Assembly (NCBI GenBank): GCA_027924585.1
Contig: BSBM01001383.1
Location: 310,001 to 374,000 of the forward strand
From: Larix kaempferi
Lineage: Eukaryota; Streptophyta; Pinopsida; Pinales; Pinaceae
DNA length: 64,000 bases
Direction of reading: 5' to 3'
Part shown: piece by piece, positions 48,755 to 61,700 of the stretch
Layout: each line of letters starts with the position of its first letter
How positions within the stretch are numbered: the first letter of the stretch is position 1
Notes under the pieces: generated by a model
Databases searched by the model: none
What the model saw: the letters and a program-made list of their open reading frames with translations, nothing else
Told to the model about the DNA's origin: nothing
Program-made: the position numbers and the translations under genes

Positions 48755-50868
48755 GCAAAACACAAGAGCTAGCCTACCCTAATTTGAATTGGCTTGAATG
48801 GAGCCAATAGCACCTAACACAAACCGAATTCCAATCTAAACTTCAATTACACCAAGTCAATGCCGAATTTGGAGTTGATCTCTACCAAACAAGTCGAGTT
48901 CTTTAGATGATGTGGATGGGGAGGTAGCCTCCACCTTGGCAAGGTGCCCCCCATCCCACTTTGGAAGTACCATCAAGCAACTAACAAGATGCCATGTGGA
49001 GAATTCGAGCTCCTAAAGGAAGTTGACGTGAGCAAGCTTGGAGTATTTGGTAGGTGGCTTGGAGTTAACCACACGTTGATTGCAATCATGGTAGTTGGGA
49101 GTGGGAGGTGACCTCCACCTAGGCAAGGCGCCCCCACTCCCATTCAATGCAACTCCACACCAACCACAACTCATTAAATATGAACTCCACATCACCAATT
49201 CGACTTTGCATGCATGGAGGGCGAATTCACTTGAAGAGTTTTGACTTGTGTTGACTGTATAGTTGACTGAAGCTCAGTGAAGTTGATTGGAATCATCTTT
49301 AATGCCAGGTGCCATGTCAACTAGCCTTTTATTTTATTCCATTTGGATTATTTTGGAGAGGTTTGGATTATCTCCAAAATAATCAATTTTATTATTTTAA
49401 TTAATAATTTCTCTGTAACTGGGTTTTTTGAGAAATTATTAATTATGAGGCCTAGCTGACATCTGAAACTTAGGATAAATTGGACCGGGGATCATGAATG
49501 ATTTTTGGCTTAAGGTTAGAGCCTTCAATCATCAAATTCGGATCCCGGATGACTGACATATTACAAATTATTATTTCTCTATTTAAACTATAGAGAAATT
49601 TATTAAATTTAAAATATAATTAAAAACCCAAATTCGACGGACCCGGTAAAAAATTTTCGAAATTTTTTCTGAGGGTTTTATGGACCTAGGACATGACCGA
49701 CACCTATTCTAACAGTGTCTAGTAGGCTTATATACATCAGTTGGACTCTAATAACCCCCCATGGCTAAAATTTTCAAAATCGGGCATTCCAACTTTGGAG
49801 GAGCAGGAGAAAACCTCATCGATTATAGCTCGGCTATAAGCAAAGTATAATTGACAAGGGAAAAAACTCCCTGGAATGCCTTAGTTGCTTAATCAAGTCA
49901 TGGGGAACCGAGACACTCAGATCCTACTAGCACACTTTATTACAAACCCCATGGGGCCATGGTCATGTCGACTCAAAAACAAAACAGGCTAGCCAAAACT
50001 GGCTAGTCACAAATGCTAGATCATCTGATACACTGGAGTCAAAAACTTATCATGTTTGTCAAATGGCGGCTCTTCAGATAATCCAACTATGGGACAAATA
50101 AGTTGGTAACAGTGTGTTTTTAGGGCTTCCTTTTGGGATGGACGAATGGGAGGAAAGAACCTTGAAGGGGATGGACGAGAGGAGCTAAGGAAGACAAAAA
50201 CGAATGCTATGGTGAGGGGAAAAGAAAAGGGAGCAAGGTGAGGATGTAGGAGGGAAAGAGGGTGGAAAAGAGGCCACAAAATGAGGTAGGACGAATGGAT
50301 AAGGAAAAGAAGGCTTGGAGAGATAAGTTGGACGAATGGAGAAGAGCAAGGTTTAGCAAATCAAGTCAAAAAAGGGAGACAATGGAGAAAACTACATAGC
50401 TAGAAGATGGAAGCTAGGGTAACCAAGACAACTTGTTTTGAAAATGCTTGTTGATGGAGGAAGAGGCCAAACTCTCATATTCGTTTCTTCTCTTGAAATA
50501 AAAGAATCCTCTGGGAACCTGCAAGAAAGTTTGATTAGGTGCTAATAACCATTGGTATGCAAAGAGTAACTTGATCTCCAAGTCGTTCTCCACCTTATGT
50601 GAATCCTACAAAACCCTTACACATCAAACAAGTTAAACCGAATAGTACATTTCTAAGATTTATAGAACATATACTAAATAATGCAAAACTTGAGATAAGG
50701 AATAAGGTGAGAAAGATGTCACCAATCAATGTGAAAGACAACCCCAAAGCTCTTATATGGACCTGCAAAGTCAATATTTTATTCAAGAATCAAACAAATG
50801 TTACAATAGTATTTTGGCAGAGTGTTCATGCTCAAAATCTCCATCTAAAATGAGGAGCCAAGCACCTC

Positions 50869-50876
50869 ATTATATA
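50869..50876 (-). promoter_or_regulatory. Predicted TATA box of A6
   Basis: TATATAAT on the minus strand, followed by 'gaggtgcttggctcctc', about 1.1 kb from the LTR 5' end. Confidence 0.6.
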
Positions 50877-53461
50877 CAAAATAGAAGCCAACCTAATCCA
50901 AATTCGAATTGGCCAAGGAGAGCCAATTTCCAATCACAAATAAATTGAATTTCAAATTAATTAAGAGCTTGGAGTGAAGCTCCAACTCATAACTCGAGTT
51001 AGTGGTGGTTGTGAATGGGTGACACGGCCTCCACATAAGCCAAGAGACCACCCTCACACATTGTAAACACCACCCATCCAATATAAAAGTGCCACATCAC
51101 AAAAACGTCAAGCTAAAGGAGAGGGCGAAATTCTTCATGAAGATGCTCTGACAGTGCTTCGATACTTGACTGAAATGACTTGGAGTTTATTACAATCATC
51201 TTAAGTGCTCTCTGCCATGTCATTTAGACTTTTACTTTATTCAATTTGGCCTTTTTTGGAGAGATTTAAATTATCTCTAATTTATTATTTTTTGAATATT
51301 TTAATTAATATTTCTCATTTTTTTTTATTTTTTGAGAAAATATTAATTATGAGACCAAATAATTGTCTGAAACTTAGGGTTAGTTGGTCCGGGGATCATG
51401 AATGATTTTTAACTTAAGGTTCAAGCCTTCAATCACTGAATTCGGATCCCGGATGACTGACATATTACAAATTGAAATTTCTCCATTTAAACTATAGAGA
51501 AATTTATTAAAAGTTAAAAAATAATTAAAAACCTAAAACCGGAGGACCCAATAAAAAATTTTCGAAAATTTTTCTAAGGGTCGTAGGGACTTAGGACATG
51601 ACCAACACCTATTCTAATAGTGTCTAGTAGGCTTATATACATTAGTTGGACTCTAATAACCCCCCATGGCCAAAATTTTCAAAATCGGGCATTCCAGCTT
51701 TGGAGGAAGCGGGAGAAAACCTCATCGATTATAGCTCGGCTATATGCAAAGTATAATTGACAAGGGAAAAACTCCCTCGAATACCTTAGTTGCTTAATCA
51801 AGTCATGGGGGACCGAGACACTCAGAATCCTACTAGCAAACTTTATTACAAACCCCATGGGGCCATGGTCATGTCGACTGAAAAACAAAACTGGCTAGGC
51901 ACAAATGCTAGATCATCTGACAAACATTCATCATGTTTGTCAAATGGCGGCTCTTCAGATAATCCAACTATGGTACAAATAAGGTGATAACAAGTCTGTC
52001 ATTGAAGCTTTTGTGCAAATAAAATATAAATAACATTAAATATATATATGTATTAACTACCACGGAATGATGTTTATGCTTCAAGTTAAGCTGTGAGTTT
52101 GATTAAAGAAACATCTCTTAGTCTATTGTTGTAATCTTGTCCTTGGTTATATTTTGACCTAGTCAAACATAGTTTGACTATGGTCATTCTTGGGATCCGT
52201 GATGAGATGGACCATTTGTGCTTATAGATGATGATTGATAGTCCCACATACCCTTATTGATGATTCCATATGATGGACATATGATTCAAATGATGATTGA
52301 TGCAGTTTAGCAGTTTTATTATTATTTCCAGATCATCAGATTTTACACTATCCAGGTATGGTGGACCCTACAATTGACCCCTCGGGTCAATCCATGGTGT
52401 ACGAGTACACATTTCTAATAGATTTGGGTCTTCTGGATCCATTGAGACACTTATCTTCCAGTTCTGGGCACTTCTGACGATGATAGATGTTGTTATCTAC
52501 CTGTTCACGAGTTTTGGGCATGCTGATCCAGCCTGTCTAGCGGAGGCTTGGAGGCCAGTCGTTGCCTAGGGCGCTATGTAGAGAGAGGGTGGTCCAGCCA
52601 CTTGTTTTTACCATTATGCCCCCTTTCCAGACAGCCTGGTGCCCTCAGTTTGATAGCGCAAGCACCCAGAATGATAAACTGAGGAAAATACTCACTGTAA
52701 CTGCCCGAAACTGAAAACCAACTATCTCATTGGACTCAGAGAGCCCAAATCTAATAAGGGTGTGTACTCATACACCATATGGATCTATGCACGATCATAT
52801 AAAATCTGGAATATATCCTGACAGATAAAATAATAATAATATGTAAATGATCAAATATGTTGAAAATCACAAATCATCATCATAAACCTGTAACCAATGC
52901 ATGGAACCATCTAGTGACCTGTAATAGACCATATATCATCCATCTACATCATCCGAGGTCTATCCACCCCATGTCCTATGGTTGATTTTGGTCAAACTAG
53001 GTTTGACCAAGTCAACATGACCAATAAAATGACCCAGGCTAAAAACAAACTGCTGCAAGTGTTAAAGGCTAAGACATGCTCTATAAATCATTCAAGTAGC
53101 AACTATAACAAATAGTAACCAATTCACTGGCGATCTAAAAACCAAATATAAAGTGTTTTCATTATTATTATTATGACTCAGACCAAACATTCAAGACTAT
53201 ACTCACTTTACAGTTGTGACCACTTTGCTAGTGAAGGGTGAAGGCTAAGAACTCATAAGGCTAGGCTAAAGGATGACCACTGACTTGACATTGTGACACT
53301 TTGGAAATGGAAAGGGGATACACACTCTAGCATATGTTGGACAAGCAGTAACACAGGGGATGGTCGTGTCTCACAAATGGGTAAGTTGTTTCAGGAGTGC
53401 TTATTCAACCTTGACAGATGCTTACAACTCACATCCAAACTGATACAGCTCCGTGAGGATC

Positions 53462-56400
53462 TGTTATCACCTAAAATGTAGTTACCCCTGTGTATGTATC
53501 CATTAATGGATGGCAATAGGGAAGGGCAACTCAAAAGGTGCAACCACGATCACCTCGACCTCCAATAGATGGTTGTCATGCCAGTCAAGGCAACCTTCGC
53601 TTTATGTTATCTAGCCCAGACAACAAAGGGGAAGACCCGATCTACTCCCAACAGGGGAGATCAAACCAAGACACCAAATCAAGTTAATACTAAGTGAACT
53701 AAGGTGTATGGTTTATCCTAGACCTAAGGATGAAGTCACAAGATAAGTGAGGGATTCAATGAGTATAGCTTTGGTTCATTGTTGACGGGAGAGTGACTTA
53801 TAATATTTGAAATGAGATCCAGGATTAAAGTACTAGTTCAATGTGAGAAAATCCACTGCCTTGGGAACCGTGTCCAATGCAGGGTAGTTTAGGGGTTGAA
53901 TTGGGGCTAACTAGTACAAGTGACAAGCTTGATCATGAGACATGATAACATCAAAGGGTTTAGTCCAACAAACAAGGATCAAACAACAAGTTAATTCAAC
54001 AATCTAGGAAAGTCGAATTGACTTGGAGAGAGATCAATGCCTTGGGAATTGGGATTAATGGAGTCAAGAAGAGATTAACTTACGGTTGATGACTCCTATG
54101 GCATAAGACAAATGGGCTATTAATGGTTTGATGGATGAATAAGTCTAGATCTAATAATTCATGGTTTGACCTAAGTGGACCACAATCCCTTAAAACAATG
54201 AATGTTATCCCCAAGGCAAGATTTTACAAAGAAACCTACTAGACCTAGGTTTTGAATTATGCTTGTTCCAAATCCACCAAAATCTCATGTACCCATGTCC
54301 TAGAAGTGGACCAACTCCAATCTCCCAGGAAGTGCCACTTTGCCCAAGGAGGGTAAAAGGTGGGGTAAATGGGATCAAGACAAGTCCAATGACATCCAAA
54401 TTTTAGATCCAAATAGTTTAGGCAATTGATAATGTGGATCTAGAAATTCAAGGCAATCCAATGTTTAGATCTTACTAGATCTGAGTTTAAAGATACCAAA
54501 TGGTCCAAAATGGGGATTAAATCCCTTAAAATGTGGAATAGGGCCCACAAGGCAGAAATTGCCAAAGTAACAGTCTAGGGGTAGGTTTTAGGACATGTAT
54601 ATTATGAATCAATTGAAATCTCAACTACCCATGTACTAGATCTAGGTCAACTCACCCTCACTAAGAAGTGTGCCCTTGCTTGGAGAAGCTAAGTTGGCCT
54701 GGGAAGAGGGTCAAATGGAGGCCAATCCTCACCAAACTATAGATCTGGGATGCCATGGATACTATAGAGGTGGGTTTTAAATATCTTACCCAAGGAACCA
54801 CTAGATCTTAGTAGATCTGAGAAAATGTAACAATGAGGGTTTTGATTAATTAGGGTTTTATCAATTATGTGTTTGTGCCAATGGATTGGAATCAAGATAA
54901 GAGAAACCAACCTGTGGATCTTACCTGGGTAACCTTGTAGATGCCTTGATGATGATGATTTATGCAAACCCGATCAATTTGAGAAGCTTTGAGGTAGTTT
55001 TCTATGAAGTGCGATTTGCCCAAGGAAGCCAATGCACCCTCTCTCCTGCACAATAAACGTCAACAATATCAGATTTACTGTAATCAAGAGATAAGACTAA
55101 TGCCACAAGAGAAATACCAGAAAGATAGCATAGATCACAATGATACTAATGATAACCCCCTGATACAAGCGAATGCCAAAGAGATCGATTTGAAGAAGCC
55201 TTGCAAAATCGCCCTAGTTGAAGTCGCCCTCCTGTAGACAAGACAAAGATTTCCAAAAAAGATAGATCTTACCACAAATTCCCAAATGTTAGGATGCAAT
55301 AGACTTTCCAATCACCATCTAAGAACACCAGATGCAAAGGCGACCACGAGAATTTCCACAAGAGAATTTTTCTATATCAAGAATCCAAGAGCCAAAGACC
55401 CCTTTACAATGAGAGGCTCTCTCCTTTAAATAGATAGGAGAGGCACCAAAACCCTAACCACTTTTTGAATGAGTGGCTAAGATTAAAAGATACAAATGTC
55501 TAATCAATGGGTGAGATGAGCTCAACAATAAAATACATGGATCATTAATAAAATATAACTATAAGTGGACAAAATCGCCCTAGGAGAGGGGAATCCCACC
55601 AAATCATGATGACAAAATATAATAAGAAGCTCATGGTGGGTCCAAGGGGTAATTTTAGCCACCCTTGGTCAATCCCCATAGCACAATAATAATAAAATAG
55701 TCATCAATATACCAAATCGTGCCTCTATGGACAAATCGTGGGCCTTAAGAGGCCTTAGAAATCATCAGAAAGTGTCATAAGTGATGGATGTGGGTCTCAA
55801 TGAAGCTGAAACTACTGGAGAAGGTGTGGAAGACATCCACTCATCATCACTGATCATCCCATGCCAAAACTTTGCCTCAGTAGCCCAAATCGAATTCCTC
55901 TGTAGCCATTTCTACCAATCCTGAAATGCCTCGGGAAGCGTGAAACTGCCCAAAACTGCCTCCTGGAGTGCCTGCACTGTCAAGGTGAGGGCACCAATGT
56001 GTTCGGGAGGGGGGTAATATGGTAAAAACAAGTGGTTGGACCACCCCCTCCAAGCACAGCGCCCTAGGTCAACCAGATAAAATCCATCTCTGCTCTGACA
56101 GGGTCTCCGACAGACCAAAACTGCACTGGGATAGCCTGCTAAGGCTCAATCATCACTGTAACTGCCCAGAACTGAAAACAGACTGTCTCATTGAACTCAG
56201 AAGGTCCAAAACTATCCAAGATGTGTACTCATACACCATATGGATCTCTGCATGATCATATAATACATTCAATATACCGGAACAGGTGAAATAATAATAA
56301 TCTGTAAATGATCAAATAATGCTGAAAACCATGAATCATCATCATAAACCTGTATCTAATGCATAGAACCATCATGTACATATACATGGACCATATATCA

Positions 56401-57984
56401 TATATCTGTATCATCACAAGGTCCAACCATCTCATGTCTTATGGTTGACCTTGGTCAAACTAGGACTGTCATCAGAAGCTGCTGCAAAGTGTCAAAGGTT
56501 AATGCATGCTCTACAACTTATTCAAATAACAATTATAACAAAAGTAATCATTACTGGCGATCTAAATCCAAATATATAGTCATTAAATATTATTAAGACT
56601 CAGACTAGACTTTCAAGACCATACTCACTTCATAGTTGTGATCAATTTGCTAGTGAAGGCTAAAATAAATTGGCTAGGTTGAAGGATGACTTGACTGACT
56701 TAACATTGTGACACTTTGGATATGGGAAAGGGAATACACACCATAGTATATACTGAATGAGCAACAACACAGGGAATGGCGATGTCTCACAAATGGATGA
56801 GTTGTTCAAATAGGGTTTATTCACCTTTAACAGATGCGCACAATCCATAATACAAATGAGGCCAGCAATTGTTTTGATATAGCATTTAAGTTCCATTGTT
56901 TTTTGGGCCTGAAGTTTCCATAGTCTTTGATCTATGTGTGTTTATAAACACATTGCATAGATTTACATTTATTTAGGCTTTTTGCTGCAGGTGTGTTTTT
57001 AAGGCACTTGTTTACTTGAGCACTTCTAGGTGTGTCACAGACAGCTTGTTTACCTAGGTATTTTACATTTCACAAAAGATATAACAGTTTATTTCATAGC
57101 CATTTTCATTTGGCTTGCCTTTCATTCATGTGTGTTTAAAAACTCATTGCATGAACGGGCTTTTCATACAAGATATAACATTTCATTTTCCATACTTTGT
57201 ATTCATGGCAGCACTAAAAGTTTCAGGTTTAGCCAACACAACTTTAGTGACTAGGGGGAATTCACAAGGAAACCCAACTCACCATAGGTAAGTTTTGTCA
57301 CCAACTCAGAGTTGAGACACAATAAACAGGGAAGCTCATCCAATACAAAGGCTACAGTGGAGAAAAGTCCTCCATGCCACTAGTCAAGTAGTAAGTCAGG
57401 GTGATAAACTAAAAGGTAGGTAATGGATGGATGAAGACAATCAATAATGGAGCCAACACTAGCAAACCAAGGTATGGTGGAATGATCACCTCTATTCTCC
57501 CTAAGGAGGGTGAAACCAATGAGCATGAATAGTGAACTTCTAAGTCTGAGTAGGAACAATAGAATATATATAATAAGATCAACCAGGTCCACATATCTAT
57601 CTGATCGCCAGATCATGACACTAAGTGCTAAGACATGCTATAAGAATAAATATAAAAGCAATATAACCACAACACTATGATATACCTGCTGAGTCATATA
57701 CATGAATGCTCATCCTCTGAACCATCATCTGTCCTCTGAAATTGCTACTATAACTCTAGGCACTACTGACTGCTCTGAACAAATGGTATAATGGCTACAT
57801 CGGTCATCTCTCTGGTGTCCTAAGACTCAGTCATGGCAATGGGGAATACAACTGCTGTCCAAATCTGATAGTGATCCATAATAGATGCTCATCTCAGCAT
57901 CTCAATGTAAGGGAACTGGCTGAATAGTGTGCTGGACCAAGAAAAATAATGTATGGTAGCCCGGCTACTATATATGTGATAACA
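53462..57984 (-). mobile_element. B3: complete family B solo LTR, minus strand (4523 bp)
   Basis: On the plus strand it begins TGTTATCACCTAAAATG and ends ATATATGTGATAACA. The exact target duplication GGATC is at 53457-53461 and 57985-57989. It is more diverged from B1/B2 than they are from each other; small indels break every frame those two share. No coding function. Confidence 0.9.
55425..55432 (-). promoter_or_regulatory. Predicted TATA box of B3
   Basis: TATTTAAA on the minus strand within CTCTCCT/AGGAGAG; the arms changed slightly relative to B1 but still pair. Confidence 0.55.
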
Positions 57985-58191
57985 GGATCTTTTCTAGAGT
58001 CGCCATGAATAGGTGCTCGACAAACCATAACTCAGGACTCTAGGGGACATAATGCGAGTTGTCCCTTACTCATCTCACATGATAACTCGCAAGCTAGTGA
58101 GGGATAAATCAATACAAGTGAGGCCAACAATCATTAGATACAACATTTGTTTAACCATTGCTTTTTGGGCCTTTCAATTTCCATAGCCTTG

Positions 58192-58344
58192 ATCCATGTG
58201 TGTTCAAAAACACATTCTTGGATTTACATTTATTAAGGCTTTCTGATCCGTGTGTGTTAAGAAACACAATCTTGGATTTACATTCAAAGCCAATTTCATT
58301 AGGCTTGCCTTGCATTCACGTGTGTTAAGAAACACATTCTAGAA
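58192..58344 (-). repeat. Three successive hairpins in F
   Basis: Stem-loops at 58192-58223, 58246-58277 and 58315-58344 all have a GTGTGTT/AACACA-type core. The first two add outer ATCC(A/G)...TGGAT arms; the third has TTC...GAA arms. They lie in partly repeated sequence and correspond to the single or double hairpins of B1 and E. Confidence 0.6.
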
Positions 58345-58712
58345 TGGGCTTTAAGATATACATTTCGTTTCCATATACATTGTATTGATGGTAGCACTAT
58401 CTGTTTCAGGTCTAGCCAACACAACTTAGGAAACTCTTAGCCGAGACACCATATAATAGGGAAGCTTATCCAACAAAGAGGGTAAAGCGGGGGAAGGTCC
58501 TCCATGCCACTAGTCAAGTAGTAAGTCAGGGTAACAATCATAACTGGAAGGTAATGGATGGGTGGAGAAAGTGAATAATGAGACCAACACTAGCAAGCCA
58601 AAAAGATGGTGGGAATGATCACCTCTATTCTCCCTAAGGAGGGTAAAACTGATGAGTATAAGTCAAGAACTTCTAAGTCTGAGTAGGGACAGATATATAT
58701 AAATAATACAAC

Positions 58713-61700
58713 TGTTATCACATATATAGTAGTCGGGCTACCATACATTATTTTTCTGATTCCAATACACTATTTAGCCAGTTCCCTTGATTTGAGATGC
58801 TGAGATGAGCATCTATTATGGATCACTATCAGATTATGGAGAGCAGTTCTATTCCCCATGCCATGACTGAGTTTCAGGACACTCAGAGAGATGACCGATG
58901 TAGTCATTTAGCCATTTATACAGAGCAGTCAGTATTGCCTAGAGTTACAGCAGCAGTTTCAGAGGAAAGATGTTGGTTCAGATGACTAGCCTTCAGGTAT
59001 ATGACTCAGTAGGTATGTTATGGTGACATGGTTATATTGCTTTTATTTTCATTCTTATAGCATGTCTTAGCATTTAGTATCGTGATCTGGCGATCATATA
59101 GATATGTGGACCTGGTTGTACTTTTATTTATATATCATATTTGTCCCTACTCAGACCTAGAAGTTCTTGACTTATACTCATTGGTTTTACCCTCCCTAGG
59201 GAGAATAGAGGTGATCATTCCCACCATAATTTGGCTTGCTAGTGTTGGTCTCATTATTCACTATCTTCATCCATCCATTACCTACCCAGTTTGTTCATTA
59301 CCTTGACTTACTACTTGACTAGTGGCATGGAGGACTTTTCCCCGCTATAGCCTCTGTATTGGATGAGCTTCCTTGTTTTTTGTGTCTCGACTCTGAGTTG
59401 GTGACAAAACTTACCTTTGGTGAGTTGGATTAGTCCCCCTAGTCACTAAAGATGTTGTTGGCTAAACCTGAAACATATAGTACTGCCATGAATACATAAT
59501 TGTGAAAAGAAAATGTCATATCTATTGTGAAAAAAGCCAAATGAATCTGACACAGAAATATCAAATGTTATATCTATTGTGAAATGTAATACCAGGTAAA
59601 CAAGTTGTCTAAAAAACACACCTGGAAATGCCCAATTAAAGATGTCCAAAGAACACACCTGGAAGTGCTCAGGTAAACAAGTGCCTTAAAAACACACCTG
59701 CAGCAAGAAGCCTTATGAAAATGTAAATCTATGCAATGTGTTTATAAATACACATAGATCAAAGGCTATGGAAACTAAAGGCCCAAAAAGCAATGGAACT
59801 TAAATTCTATATCAAAAAGATTGTTGGCCTCATTGTATTATGGATTGTGAGCATCTGCCAAGGTGAATAAACACTCTTTGAACAACTTACCCATTTGTGA
59901 GACACCGCCATTCCCTGTGTTATTGCTCATTCAATATATGCTATGGTGTGTATTCCCTTTCCATTTCCAAAGTGTCACAGTGTTAAGTTAATAAGTCATT
60001 CCCCCCAGCATAGCCTTTGCAGTACAAAGCCTTCACCCTTCACTAGCAAAATGATCACAACTATGAAGTGAGTATGGTCTTGAAAGTCTAGTCTGAGTAA
60101 TAATAATAATTAATGACTTTATATATTTGGATTTAGATCTCCAGTAATGATTACTTTTTGTTATAATTGCTATTTAAATGGATTGTAAAGCATGCTTTAA
60201 CCTTTGACACATTGCAGCATTATGTTGATAGCCTGAATTATATTTTGGGTCATTGTTGACTTGGTCAAACACAATTTGACCAAAACTCAACCACAAGACA
60301 TGAGGTGGCAGACCTCAGATGATGCAGAGATATTATATATGGTCTAGTACAGGTCACCATGGTGGTTCTATGCAGTGGTTTCAGGTTTATGATGATGATT
60401 TGTGCTTTTCAGCACTTTTACAGATTATTATTATTTGTTCTGCCGGATATGATGAGTATTTATTTTTTACCATGCAAAGGTCTATATGAGTACACATCTT
60501 AGATAGATTTGGACCTTCTGAGTCCAATGAGACAGTCTGTTTTCAGTTCCGGGCAGTTACAGTGATTATTAGCCTCAGTTGGCTATCCTAGTGCAATTTT
60601 GGTCTATTAGAGACCCTATCAGAGCAGTGATGAGACTTGATGGGTTCACCTAGGGCACTGTGCATGGAGGGGGTGGTCCAGCCACTTGTTATTACCATAT
60701 TACCCCCTCCTAGGGACACTAGTGAGCTTACCTTGACAGCACAAGCACTCCATGAGGCATTTTGGGCAATTTCACATTTCCCGAGGCAGTCCAGAAATGG
60801 TAAAAATGGCTACAGAGGAATTCGATTTGGGTTACTGAGGCAAGGTTATGGCATGAGATGATGTTAGATGATGAGAGGGATGTCTTCCACACCTTCTCCA
60901 GCAATTTCAACTTTCAGTGGGCCCCACACCCATCACATTTGGCATTTTATATGATTCTCTGGAGCCTCCAAAGGCTCACGGCTTTCCCAGAGAAGCACGA
61001 TTTGGTGTCTAGAGTTATTATTTTATATTATTGTGTTATAGGGATTGACCAAGGGTGTTAGAAATTACCCCTTGGACCCACCATGAGCTAGTTCTTATGT
61101 TTTATCATTGACATTTGGTGGGACCCCCCTATTATGGGTGATTTGTCCATTATTATATTGTATTATTGAGTTGATCCATCTATTATATTGTTGAGCTCAT
61201 CTCAACCATTGATTAGATCTTTTGATCTTTTAATCTTAGCCACTCATTCAAAAAGTGGTTAGGATTATGACCTCTCTCCATCCTATTTAAAGGAGAGAGC
61301 TTCTCATTGTAAAGGGGACTTTTAGCTCTGGATTATTGGAATAGAAAAATATTATTGCATCTATCTGTTGTGTTGTGGTGAATGCTTTTGGAGTTCGTTC
61401 GTTCATTCTTCCTTTGCACTGGGTTATTGGAGATATTGTCTTGTTGTCTTTTGTACCACGATTTTGTCATCTACAGGTGGAGGCCAAACTGGTTTGAGGA
61501 GGACGTATTGGTAGGGGAGGACCCTCCCTACTTCTTTCTTGGATTTCTTCGTCGGTAATAGGGAGTATTACTGTCTCTGACCTTCTACTTCATGTTGTTA
61601 TTGCATTTCGCTTGTATTTCCTCCATGATTGATCTTTCTGATTGAATTGATTTCCTTGGTTTGACAGGTAGAGGAGGGCGCAAGTGTGGGCTAGGGCATC

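Larger units (their letters stand above)
41126..50111 (-). mobile_element. A5: complete family A solo LTR, minus strand, holding B2
   Basis: The minus strand starts TGTTACCAACTTATTTGTCC (from 50111) and ends GGCGGACAACA at 41126. The exact target duplication GTGTG is at 41121-41125 and 50112-50116. Net length is about 4.4 kb. It is inserted in A6 in the same orientation. It resembles A2 closely, including the 'tccggagttgagcaataag' segment that other A copies lack. Confidence 0.9.
38886..51992 (-). mobile_element. A6: complete family A solo LTR, minus strand, holding A5
   Basis: On the minus strand it starts TGTTATCACCTTATTTGTACC (from 51992) and ends CTGACAGACAACA-type sequence at 38886. The exact target duplication AGTCT lies at 38881-38885 and 51993-51997. 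Without A5 and its duplication it is about 4.1 kb. It is inserted in E. Confidence 0.88.
37189..52666 (+). mobile_element. E: mosaic A/B-type LTR, 3' end missing; holds A6, A5 and B2
   Basis: Its own sequence is 37189-38880 and 51998-52666. It starts TGGTATCCACTAAGTTGTAC, a diverged form of TGTTATCACC...TTGTAC, preceded by GGAGG. The first 430 bases resemble family A (GAGCCGCCA, GTAATAAAGTGT, TCCTCCAAAGCTGGA). From about 38060 it resembles family B (CTCGGCTCTGAGTTGGTGA, CCCCCTAGTCACTTGAGATG). It is cut at about 52666, where B-type sequence continues in the opposite orientation (F). The TATA box and R-U5 are not present. Confidence 0.65.
52667..58712 (-). mobile_element. F: E-like family B LTR fragment, minus strand, holding B3
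   Basis: Its own sequence is 52667-53461 and 57990-58712. It is cut on the left at the inverted junction with E and on the right by B4. It shares with E the 'attctagaatgtgtttctt' motif, so E and F belong to one subfamily, but elsewhere they differ enough to be separate insertions. Neither terminus is present. Confidence 0.6.
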
